Assembly: GCA_030267565.1 (NCBI GenBank) | Contig: BRXU01000015.1 | Coordinates: 681,001 to 745,000, forward strand | DNA from: Pleodorina starrii | Lineage: Eukaryota; Chlorophyta; Chlorophyceae; Chlamydomonadales; Volvocaceae | Direction: 5' to 3' | DNA: 64,000 bases | In this document: piece after piece, positions 1 to 11,800 of the stretch | Layout of the letters: each line of letters begins with the position of its first letter | Position numbering within the stretch: the first letter of the stretch is position 1 | Notes under the pieces: generated by a model | What the model saw: only the letters and a program-made list of their open reading frames with translations | Database searches by the model: none | What the model was told of the DNA's origin: nothing | Program-made: the position numbers and the translations under genes

Positions 1-1197
1 GAAAAAGGGCGGGGCCCCGTTCAATCCGTACGGGTTAAGTTGAGTGCTAGGGCGAAAGTGTGGACAGTCCTGCTGATATATAGCCAGAGCTTTATCCCCG
101 AAATGCCTGCTTACGGAGTCGTCAGCAAGGCCTGCCGGCGCCGCGCGAATCACGTCATCCCGCCGGGTGCATGAGCGCATGGATCGAAATACGGCATCAT
201 TTCCAAAGCGAGCGGCGAGGGCGTCAAGTGTGAGAGTGTCCTGACAGTCCTGCTGATAGACAGCCAGAGCTTTATATCCGAAATGCCTGCGGCTTGAGCA
301 ATCCACCCCATGTTCAGCATCGCGCTCCGTCTCGGCACTGTGCAACTCTTCCCGCGAGCGCATTGGCTTAAGTAACATGACAGTAGACGTGGAGTGTATC
401 ATTCACATATCACGCAGGCTGACTTGCCAATAGAAGGACAGCGGAACTGTTTGCGAGGGTCGCGACGACGTGCAGTTGCCGACGAGAGTGCACAGGCTTC
501 GCTACCGAGGTATCCGCCGTATCGTAGAGCAGGCTTGACAACTTTAACATTAGGACAGGACTGTAGAAGTCCCCTAGGTTGCCGACTGGACTTGTCGGGC
601 GGCCCGCAGAAGAGCGCCGCATCGTGCGTTCATTGGCGGCTTGGCGTCCAACAACCAACAGTTTGCCCCTCATGGTTTGCTCCTTGCAACCTTTGTAATA
701 GTAATATGCGTCAAGTCGGTCGGACCGGCTAGCAGAGCTGCTGTGGTGTGGTCGCGGGAAGAATGTTCGAAATAGTTATATGCGTCAAGTCGGTCGGACC
801 GGCTAGCAGAGCTGCTGTGGTGTGGTCGCGGGAAGAATGTTCGAAATGCAAACTTAGTTGGTTGCTTGCCGAAACGAAGATTCATTTCACGCCGTCATGT
901 CAGAATTCCACTTTAAGGAACGATGAATCTTCTGGAATTCATTATAGGCCGAGAGGCCTTGGTTTGACCTCGGCCTCGGTCCATGGAGACTGCCAAACTG
1001 GTTTTTACTCATGCGATGTTGGGTTCCTATAATAAATTTACCGTGCAATAAAGAATGTAATCTTTTACTTATGCAGACTTTCCGATGGCCGAAAGTCTGC
1101 ACTTTGGTTAGGACACCACAGTTCACAGGCACGGACATGGGCAATCCTACAGGGCGGGGCCCCCCTGGGCGCTTCGCGCTGGGGCCCCGCCCAAAAA
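1..1197 (+). mobile_element. 1.2-kb repeat family, copy 1 (left end outside window)
   Basis: First of four copies of one repeat (others at 17063, 54567 and, inverted, 61658). The window starts inside it: position 1 matches position 17095 of copy 2. The right end is a strong hairpin, GGGCGGGGCCCC ... GGGGCCCCGCCC, followed by AAAAA. The 12-base arm GGGCGGGGCCCC also occurs near the left end, giving subterminal inverted repeats. The left third contains a diverged internal duplication (about 43-113 and 223-290, sharing GCCAGAGCTTTAT and CCGAAATGCCTGC). No long conserved ORF is present, so it appears non-autonomous. It lies just upstream of the first visible exon of gene A, in the position of the paralogue's intron 46402-46736. 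Confidence 0.85.
702..849 (+). repeat. 74-bp tandem duplication inside repeat copy 1
   Basis: The segment beginning ATGCGTCAAGTCGGTCGG at 706 is repeated from 780, a period of 74 bases, ending in GGGAAGAATGTTCGAAA each time. Copies 2, 3 and 4 of the same element carry this segment once. The duplication is therefore specific to copy 1. Confidence 0.85.
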
Positions 1198-1204
1198 TGA
1201 TGTG

Positions 1205-1432
1205 TGAGGCGTACCCGGGAGGAGTGCGTGCGGGTACCCGGGTATGGTCTGCGTGAGGCTAGGCCCAGGCACTGAGGGGTGGGAAGCCTCCGAGGGGTCG
1301 CGCGGAGGGTTACGTACGCCGGGCGGGCCGGCTGCCCTGGTGTGTGTTAAGGGAACAACGAACAGTCTGCTACCCTTCATGATACGCGCCAGGACTGCCG
1401 GTCCAGCGTAATACTTCCTTTCTTACATTGGC
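1205..1432 (+). mobile_element. 3' fragment of a tRNA-derived SINE
   Basis: Aligns by eye with the 3' part of the SINE at about 5473-5896. Shared blocks are AATGCGTGCGGGTACCC (here GAGTGCGTGCGGGTACCC), the CACTGAG-GGGTGGGA stretch, and the terminal GGTCCAGCGTAATACTT followed by a C/T-rich tail. The tRNA-like head is missing. The fragment starts almost directly after repeat copy 1, so the copy 1 insertion may have removed or displaced the head. Confidence 0.6.
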
Positions 1433-1459
1433 TGATGCACCGGGCACGTATGTGTGTAG

Positions 1460-2528
1460 GTGGAAGTGAACCTGCTCTCCCGGCGACCGTTCGCCTTGGG
1501 TCACAGCGGGCCGGTCGTCATGGCGTTTGCGTTCAAGGTGCGCATCGCACGTGCTGCCTTCCAGGTTGGGCAGCATGGTATGGTATGCACATACAGTAAG
1601 AGCGCGATCAGCAGCGCGATCGAGAACGAATGGATTGAACATGCCGTTTTCATGTTGCTTGGATGTGAACTTGACGGTTTTACCCATGCATCTGCACATC
1701 GGACATCACACTTCTTTATCTGTGTTGAAGCATGCTGAGCGCAAGATGTCTGACTTTATGCTCTGGCTTCCGTGCGAAGGATGTCGTCTATCCGCTCACA
1801 TCGCCCTTTTTTCTGCTGTGCTTGCAATGCAAGCAACGCCGCCCACCCAAACATCCGTCCATGCATGCATGCATTGTGTGTGTGCAGGTGCTGCTTACCA
1901 TGGTGCATGTCTTCATCGGCTGGAAGCGCGTGCAGGCCTGCCTGTACCTGGCATTGTCACTGGGATTCGCATGGCAGTTCGTGCGATGGGTGAGAAGAGT
2001 AACATGATGCCCAATCCTTGTGTGCGCACGGCGCCAGCAGCTAGCCGCATGTACTGCATACACACGCAAGGGCGCGGGCGCGGACCCCGGCGGCAATTGT
2101 GCCAAAACAGGATGCTGTGGCACCAAGCAACGAACGAAGACACCTGAGAGTGGTTACTTGCACTGGGGGTCTCGGTCCACTTGCAGAGTCGGTCGTCCAC
2201 TGGTGGCTGGTTCCGTCGCCCAGCGGACAAGAATACATACATACACACGATGTATCCGTGACGTCGTCGCTCGGCTCCCGCAGGCGCCCCACCTGGTGAA
2301 CTGGGTTAACTACCTGCGCTCGGGCGTGGCGGCAATGGTGGTCTGGAGCTGCGCAACGCTGATGCTGCTGGTGTTTCATCCCGGGATCAAGGAACACGAC
2401 ATGGACAAGTGGGCCGACGCCATGACGCTGCTCATGCTTGTGGGCCTTGCGCCGGCGTTTGGCATGGGGGCGCTCTTGTCGTGGGGCATGATCCGACACA
2501 TGACGAACGCGACGCTTAATGAGCTCAA
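1460..2528 (+). CDS. Gene A exons 1-3 in window: N-terminal membrane helices
   Basis: Exons 1460-1537, 1888-1989 and 2284-2528. They match gene B exons 46737-46814, 47070-47171 and 47746-47990 in exact length (78, 102 and 245 nt) and phase. Exon 1 carries LGHSGP-VMAF. Exon 2 codes for a hydrophobic helix (ACLYLALSLGFAWQF). Exon 3 contains two further hydrophobic stretches (AMVVWSCATLMLLVFHPG and LLMLVGLAPAFGMGALL). These are probably the last helices of an N-terminal membrane domain whose first part lies left of the window. The introns do not resemble those of gene B. Confidence 0.85.
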
Positions 2529-5500
2529 GTAAGTGGCAGGGAGAGAGCACGCACTGAAGGACCTTTATTAGGCAGCCGGCGCTCTGGGATGGGATTGATC
2601 GACGCGAATCCTAAGGAGCCTGCCCGAACACTGCTGCATACATGCGCGTGCGTGTGGGAAAGTACGCACCACTACCGACATGCCTGAGGACCTGCTACGT
2701 CACGTCAAAGAAGAAAGGCCAGTAACCCGGCCTCGCTCTCGATCTTATTCCTTTTTGCCTGCATTCAGGCCACGCACTGGACTTTGTGCCCCATGCTTGA
2801 ATGGTGCATCATCACGCATATCCCAACTAGACGGATTCCGTCGTGTGTGTTCGTTCAAACCTATGGTTTACAGGAACGCCAAGCCGGGCGTGCCCCTCCA
2901 AGATGTTTGCCGGAGCATGTTCGATCCGCAGGATGTGGAAATTGTGGCGAGGTGTTGCCGCGTATGGAAGGACCGGTACACCGTCGACCCTGCAGCCGTG
3001 GAGAAAGCTCGTCACGTGGTACAGGTAGGTACGCAGATAGAGTCAAGGAACACATTTCCTGTTTCTATCAAATTTGTCACGGCGAGCAGAGTCGTGATAC
3101 GTAGGACGGACTACATTTCTGATGCATATGGACAGGTCAACATAACGTGTTTTAATTAAGTATTGTTGTCAGTTGTTGTGATGGAGACAGTCCCACCCCC
3201 ACGAAGCCGGCAGCAAATATGTATGTGAACGCCTCAAAATATGTGTGCCTCGCCGCTTGCTCGCTTTGGATACGTATGTACGGAACTATAAGTGCCGGTA
3301 TGGTAGGTGTAACTTTCTTTGGCGCGAACCGTCCCGCCCGCTCGTCACGCGCAGGTTGGTGTGGCGATGTTCCCCAACAGCGCCTACATGGTGCTCCTGC
3401 AAGGAAACTTCATGATCGATGTGCTGGGGGTCAGCCAGAGCGGCTCCCGCCGCATCGAGGTGCGTGGGTGTGCGCGTGAAGATAGATACGGCACATACAT
3501 GCATACAGATAGATAAGAGGTGCGGCTGAGCCACGCACATAATCCGGCCCATCCTCTCCCTAAAATCTGTGTCCTCAGTGTGCCCCACAATGCATGGCGG
3601 CTGGATGGCACGGCGATAAACGTCAATATACATTATTAGTCAGGCGCTCGCACGTGCTTACGGCAGTCCATCGCGCGTGAAAATGGTTACGCATACCGAG
3701 CTGAAACGTCTGAACGGCGCAAAAACGCACGCTGACGCAGATGTAATAATGTTTGTCGTGATCTGCTGCAGGAAGCTCGGAAGCTAAACCCTGGTCCAAT
3801 GTGCCGCTTTATGATGTTCGTACGACAACAGCAGGCATCGGTGAGTTATATTTCTTTTTTGTGACGGCTGCTGGAAAATCTTATAATTATATTGATGCCA
3901 TGGCATGTAGCTCACTAGTAAGTGTTGCAAGCTCTGCAGTCCTTGCGGTCCAGTACGCAAGATAGAGAGTGTGTGTAGATACGTATGCTCTCCAACCCAG
4001 CATCGCGAGCGGCGGCCTTACCTTATTGGCGCGCGGCGGCTAGCTCGCTACTAAATTGTAGCATGGCCTTGGTAGCGAACGTGTTCGTCAGTATTTACGT
4101 TGTCAATATCACAAGCTAGCTCTATCTGTTGGCAAGCACCACAGTCCGTCAGACGTCAGTTAAAAACACGCAAGCCCGTAATTCCTAAATTGAATCCGTT
4201 GCTGCTGCGTGCGTGTATTCTCTTTGTTGAGCATGCATGCCCGCCACATCCATCCACGCGTGCGTGTGCGCATTTGACTGTGGTTGATTGCCATGACAGC
4301 CCAACATTTGATGTTCTTGCACAGACCTCATGAATGCCCATGTACGTACGTGAAAATACCCGCCCATGTATTCACATGCACGCACGCAGCAACAAGCTGC
4401 TGGCCACCAAGCCCAAAGAGGTGCCAGCATGGACCTCCTAGCGTAAGTTCTGGCCAGTCGTCCTGACCGAGGGGAGGGTGGGCTAAGGATCACCTCCAGC
4501 TGGCGGCGGCGTCATTGCGTGGCTTGTTAATCATAGGCGGGCACTTACGTATGATGGCGATTGTGTGTAGATGCGTGGTTGGTAGATGCATTTCCACGCT
4601 ACCCTGCCTGCGTGTCCGCCGCCTGCCGCGCGCCTCCATTCGAACGTCAAAGCCGCCCCGTCTACTCACCGTCTGCTGCCTGCCTCCTCATCAGCAGTCA
4701 GCTTCCTCCCACGCCGCCCCATCCCACGTGCGTCTATCTGGTGGAATAAGTCACGCCACACCGACCCGACCCACTCTCATGCCCCATCGATCCACTGGCT
4801 CGGCTGCCATGCTGAACCGCTCACGCTCTTTCCTCTCCCTTATTAATCCTGCCATCTATCTCCCTCTGCATGTACTGATCGTTGCACGCAGCTACGTGGA
4901 GTACCAGCGCAAGCAGCGCATGGTGGTCCGACTGCACCGGGAGGCGCTGCAGGCCATGTGCAACTTCTGGTGCGTGGGACGCTGGATAGCGTTGAAGTGT
5001 CTTTCGTACACGCAACGTTCGTGCGTGCGAACGGCCGGTGCGTGGGCAGCGAGTCGCTGCATGCACTTGTGCAACTAACGTGTAGTAAATGTCGTACAGC
5101 GTGCTGCGGCCCGCCGTGCAATTCTATAAGAGAGCATAGACGTACACGCTCTCCCAGCATCGATCTGGAGAGGCTTTCAGCGGCGCGCTACTACACAATA
5201 ACGCTTCGCTTCGTTTAAATGGCGTTCGTCGTCGCCGGGTTCCGTCTTGTGGCCTGCCACCGGGCTTTATTTCCACCACCGACGCAGGCGGGCATTGGAC
5301 ACGTCACGTGTCTCCTTCACTCAGCTCAGCAAGGCACTGGGAAAGGTCGAGACATCGGTATCTCAGGTCGGTCGACACGCAGATGCTCGTGTTGTTCCTT
5401 CATAGACATAGGGGAAGGCCAGCAACTATCCTAACTAGTCAAGCATCGTTCATTAGCAGCATGTACGACCCCCTAGGAAGTGCCTGAGAGTTAGGGCACT

Positions 5501-5866
5501 GAATTGGTGACCGAGAGGTCACCAGTTCGACCCCGGCCTTCGCAGAGGGCTGGGTGACCGATGGGGGCCCTGGTGTGGGAACGAACAGCAGGTGATCGCA
5601 TGGCTCTTTAGCCATGTCCCTGTCCCCTGCACTGGTAGAACTCATCACGGTTGAATGTTCAACGATGATGTGTCTGGCATATCTGGGAAGAATGCGTGCG
5701 GGTACCCAGATGTGATCTGAGTGAGACGGAGTCCAGACACTGAGTGGGTGGGAGAAGCAACCCATCTTAGTCAAAAAGGCGGTCACCGCGGTAATGGGCT
5801 GTACCCGCCGATGAGGCATCAGTCTGTTCCCTTAACCCACGCAAGGGCTAACGGTCCAGCGTAATA

Positions 5867-5897
<31 letters not shown>

Positions 5898-8800
5898 AAC
5901 TAGTCAAGCTCGAAAGTATGTAGAGGGAAGGTGCTGTACGTATGGATGCGTGCGCTGGATGGCTGCTGACTGGCGGCATGCTGCATACAACCTCAATCAC
6001 GTATTTACATGCGCTGCCAATTTATGATGTCTGCACCATGGTTTAATGGTGACACACCTTTTCATTTGATCGTTTAGATATCTGTGTGGCGATGATGAAC
6101 TTCTTGGCCCCGCCCGCCCTCATGCCCAACAAACGAATTTGCTGTCATGCGGGCGAGCAGGCTCAGACAGCGTACCGTGTGGTGCTGGAGAGCTACGGCA
6201 ACAATCCAAAGCTGGTGCGGCTGTACGGCAAGTTCCTGCAGACCATCAAGAACGACCCCTGGCGCGCGGTAGGTGCACGATGCGGTGCAGGCATATCTAT
6301 CGCCAGAAGTTTTGGTAGCAATCCAAACATCAAATGCGTACCCTGCATGATTATCACACAACAGCAGCATCCTACATGGATGCCAGGATGCGGGGGCTGA
6401 TAAACACAGACGGATGAGTAGCTAGAGGCGGTTTATTACCATCGTCATCATTGCGTTGTTTGCTGTTTGCATGCTGAGGTGTGCATTCGTAACTCGCTTA
6501 TTCCTATCTTTTTTTATTACTCGTGTTGAAATTTATGTGCGTACAACGAATAGCCTCTCTTTTATTGGCATACATATCTACCTCGCTCCAGCTGCAATGC
6601 TGTTACCCACAATATATATAATACGTATCACTGTCGCGCTCCAAACTAACGCAGTCTGAGTACTTTACGGAGGCTGATCGGTTGGAGGAGGTGCAGAGCG
6701 GCGACGCAGGCGGCCCGCTCCTTCCAGACGGTGCGTATGTATATATGTGTGCGGTATACGTACATACATACATACACGTAACGTCCTCCGAAGACGTACG
6801 TATACATGTCAGACTAACTTATCTAGCTCCATTGATGGTTCTTGCTAGTTTATGGCTTCTCTTAATTAGATATGAGCTGTCTATATATCTAGGTGTCTTT
6901 AAGCCGCCCTTAGTGGACGTGAAAACCGAGTCTGACGTCATATTTAGCTTAATTAGCTCCGAAGCTGCCGAGGCTGCGACTAGGGCTTTTAGAGCCTCTA
7001 AATAGAGGAGAATGCGAATGTTACAAGAACCACGACAGCGGCATATAGCCATTTCTAGAAAAAAAACTTTGCCGGCCAAGGCCAAGGATTGGACCGCCGA
7101 GTATTTGGCGTCCGCAGGCATACATTTGCTGCCCGCAATACATAGGGGCCCCTTCCACGTGGTTATGACACTCCTCAAGTAAAGTCGCACCACCGGAGTT
7201 AAGAGCAGCACCGCGGCCTTGTGTCGAAAGACCAGTGTCGCTTGAGGGGAAAAGGGCTCCCAAACTCCCGCGGTACACTGGCTAACCTCACCTTCTGCAA
7301 ACAAAACACGTACATATCAAAATTTGTATCGGCTGAAAATCACCTGCGGCTGAGGCACAGCTTCGCTCGCACATGTTGCCGGCCGCGTTTAATGACCTCT
7401 TTAATCGTGCGATCGCACGATGTAGCTGTTATCCAGCTCCTCTGTAATTAATTAAATCAAAAAAACAATCTTTCTAAGGCCGCCGCTGATGCCGGCCCCT
7501 CCGACGCCAACGCGCAAATAAAGCGCGCTCCCTGACGGCTACACGGCTCCTAATCCGGTCAAGGGCAAGCCATCGGCTAATCCTGGCAAATTGCCTCGAC
7601 TTCGGCCTAATCCTTTCACATAGAACTATATAACTTTATCCAATCAAACCCCGCGGTCCGGGGTCGTCGGTCCGGGGTTCTCATAGTAATAATTTCTGCC
7701 TGCTGACCGGCACCCGACGATAATTTCTAATCTTTGCAACCCTCCTTTCCAAAATAATAACCTCCGTTTTCTTACTAAGCTTACTATGATCCAGCCTCAT
7801 TCCATATCTTCTTTTACAGCATCAAGCTCAGGACCATCCTCAATAAATGAAATAAAAGTCTGTAACCGTTATATGTACCATAATCCTTTCAAATTAACAT
7901 GTTTTTATATTCAGTCGTTTCTTTCGTTTCGGACAGAGCACACAGCCTTCGATTTCGCGGTCAATTGGTTTGGTGGCCTAACCTCCGCTTACGGTAGGCC
8001 TAGGACATTTCCTGTTGTTTGACCAGACACTGATGGCTCTGTATGTATACCACCAGTAATGCTTACTATGGGGGCTTCGTGCCCCTAAGGACGACCTTAC
8101 GGGCTGTACAGTCCTCATGGGGGCTGTATGAGCCCTAAGGGGGACCTTAAGTTACCCGGGCCCTAGGAGATAAGGCCTCCTAAACGTATGGTACATATGT
8201 GAGGCCCCTACTGTCCTTAAGGGCATTCGGGCTGCTAAAGGGAGACCTGGTATCAGGATAACCCGATCGAAACCCCATATCTCGTGGACGTTGGGCCCAC
8301 AATGTCGTGCAAACACACTTCGAAGCTGGAGTTCCGTGGAACTCTGGTGGCGGCTCACCTTTGGTTCTACCTATCTATCTAGCGACGTACTCACACATAC
8401 ATACATATGTACAGGCACTCCGCTGGGGCGCATGGACGAAATAGCTACTGCAGTGCTGGTGATCAGCTCCAACGGCGATGTGCAGATGGTGAGTGTAGTT
8501 ACAAGAGCTGCTATATATCTGGCGGCTTACATACTTCCGGCGGCGGCTAGCGATTGATCGATTAATCGGCACATACATGGATGTCGCACACGCATGTAGC
8601 TAGTCGGTTGGGAGTCAATGTATGCACGGCAGGACACCACCTTCCTGTGTTTCACAAAGGAAGGTCAGATAGAGCGAGGCTCCGTTGATCGCTGACGCTA
8701 CCGACGCTGGCTTGCGGTGGATTGTGCACGCAGGCAAACAGGCACGCGCACGTCTTGTTCGGCTACAAGCGAGGTGCGATGCCTTTTCTGCCAAAGCCTT

Positions 8801-11800
8801 TTGCGAGGTAGCCGATCGCATGCCATGAATCTATGAGTGGCGCACGCGCATTCCTTCCAGATAGAGGTTCGCACATACACTTGGCGGTTTCCTTGCCCTC
8901 CCGCGCGAGCATAACACACATACGTACACGTGTCGCGCGTGCATGGTCTACCTGTTGTTCCATTCATTAGGCTCCGCGGCGGCGACGGGATCCCTGCAAT
9001 TCATGGTCTTAGAATGGCATTGTCCAGAGAGAAATAAAAAACCCATTTTTAGTTGCTCATCTAAGCTGCGTGCTAGGTATTCCCATGCTTTCCATACTGA
9101 CATATTTGTACATTCCAGCAATTACATGATCTGCCGGTTTGAGTACAAAGTGTTCGATCGGCATGCGTGCAGGTACCTTGGAGGGCAAGCCCATGGCGAC
9201 GTTGCTCGCCCCACACTACACTCGGTGGCTGTCCAGCCACCTGTCGTACATCGTGGACCGCTCAGAGCTGCTGGCCTCTGTCAACGGTGGCCGGGTGCCC
9301 GAGGTGGAAGACGTCAGCGGCGGCGGCGGCGGTGGCGGCGCGGACACGGTTGTGGTGGGAATGCACTCGGACCGGGTGGCCTTCCCAATCAAGTTGGCCA
9401 TTCGCAAAGCCTCGGGTGAGGATACAACCCATATGTTGTATACATATAACCTGTAAGTTGTATATATGTTCACGCCCTACAAGGGCGCTGTTGTGTTGAT
9501 GTGGTTGTTACAGTGGGCTCCAGGCCCTCGTTGTATGAGTAGAATCAGCTGGCCAGCAGCTGGCCGTGCACTGCAGAGGAAACGACCAGGGCGAAGGCAC
9601 GCCCAATCAGGCCAGACGACAGCAGAAGCCACCCAGGCAGGGACGAGCGAAATCGGGGTGAAAGCACAAGGACCGACCGATGACCACGGGAAAAGTCGCC
9701 ATTAGGCTCCCCCCCGAAAAACTACTGGGGATGCTTGTTCAGAGGGGACCTAATAACTTGCTTATCAGTAAATCAATATAGAAAGCATATATTGCACCTG
9801 ATACTACACATATATACGGCAGGTCTCACATACATGCATATCAAACCGACCACGGACAGGTGTTGGCGAGGACTCTACATTCATTGCCATGATGGAAGTC
9901 GTGCCGGCGGTCAAGAGCGTCGCCAGTCTGTGGGTGTCGCACAACGGCACCGTTGTTTCTGCCGACCCGCAGTATGTCATGTCATTCGGGTGAGACTCGG
10001 GTCAACATGTTTCGGGTGAGGTTTGGGGTAGTGCGTGTACGTATCCCATCCAAAATAGCTGTCTGCTTCTATCTGGTAGTTACCAACTCTTGCACATTTT
10101 ACTGCCTGCGGGTGGAAAATGGGTGAACCACGCATGAAGAAGGCACGTAATATATAACAAGGCACGCAGGCCGCTGTTCATGGATCCTGCAGGACGGAAT
10201 GATTGCATGGTGCAGCCAATTACCATTTGTTTTGCTTACCATACTTCCTGCTGTATGTCCCGCGCCATGCGCACGTTCAGGTGGAGGGCTCACGAGATCA
10301 ACGGCTCCGCTCTCAATGCAGTGATGGTGATCGTCCAGGAGTTCTCCACAGGCGCCGCCACGAGCCCAGGCGACGACGCCAACGGCGATGGGGCATTGCC
10401 GGTTGCTTCTTCGCAGATGATGCAGCAAACAATGACAGCCGGCGCAAGCGATGCCATTCACATGTATGTAGGCGAGCTTCTGCTTCTGCTGCGTGGCCCA
10501 TCCACCTTCGCTGGTTATACCTACCGTAGGCATGGCTTGCAGTGTTGAAGAGATGAACCCTCCACATCAATAAGCTAGCATGCAGTAATATAGAAGGCCT
10601 GCGCAAATTTTGGCAGGCCCGGGCAGCTACCTATTTGGTCAAAACACTTGTAGGCTTAAAAATACGAACTCCTGCGCTCGATCAATTCCGCCCCATTCAT
10701 TCCGTGGCAACGTTGCTGCATCCACCAGGCTCCTGCAGGCTGCACGATCGGGCGGCAACGAGAACACGCCCGGCGGGGCGAGCGTGCGTTGCCTCATGGC
10801 GCACAAGTACGACAGTGAGCCTGTCTCGTGCAGCGCTAGCATCGTTTTCACAGGTAAGGTGTGCCCATCCACCATTTGCTTGATGAACGAACGCACGATT
10901 GGAGCATTAGCTCGGCTCTCCGTTATGCCTGCTGGCTCACATACAAATCATGTTCGCGCGGCACCCTGCACATGCGAAATGACTACGTAGATGGTCTCAA
11001 TTTTTTGTTCCCTATCCATCGCAAGCGTCTGTGCGATGGATATAAGAGCAACTGCCAATGCAGCAGACCACCCATGTACGTGCGTACACCCTTGGCGCAT
11101 GTAATCGTTGCCCGCAGCTGGCCTCCTGGATGCCGCCGTGTATGAGGTCAAGATCAAGCTATCGGAGGCCGAGCTGGGCCGCCAAATGCTCGTTGTGAAT
11201 CGCAAAGGCACCGTTCTGCATTCCTCACCCGACCTGCTTACAAAGCTAGCGGGCCTGGGGGTGGACGGCGTGGGCGGCGGGGTGGCGTGCTTCGCTGGCA
11301 ACCCACTGGCGGGCCATAACACGAGGGCGGGTCACAACAGCCACCACTCGCTGCCAGGCGGGGCAGCGGCCGGCGGCGGTGGTGGTGGCGGTGCGAACGC
11401 CGTTGCCGCCGCAGCGGCGGCGGCGGCGCGAGGCCCTATGGGGCTGATTGGCACGGAGCAGCTGGCGGCCTACACACTGTGCGATTTCCTTCCAACGCCA
11501 TGGAAGGAAATGCATTACAAGTACCTTCGGGTGTGTGGAGTCGTACAAATCATCAGAGATAGATGCGCGCGGGACTTCAGTAGTGAGCAGCAGGGGCTGA
11601 TGAACGAAGGCATGGTTGGCGGCTCAAACGGCGCCGCTATTATGCGCCCTGCACTCGGCCCCCACTGATGGCTTAGCATCAAGATGTTTGCGTGACTGCA
11701 TGGCCCGCCTTGCATGCTGCATCGATCGTGCACCCTTACTGGGATCGATGGATTTGCGCGCATATAATGGAAGAATCCACTATGCGCACTGCATACATAC

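Noticed and set aside
5860..5896. CTTT run as an independent microsatellite or CRISPR-like array
   Set aside because: It is the 3' tail of the SINE; units are 4 bp with no spacers.
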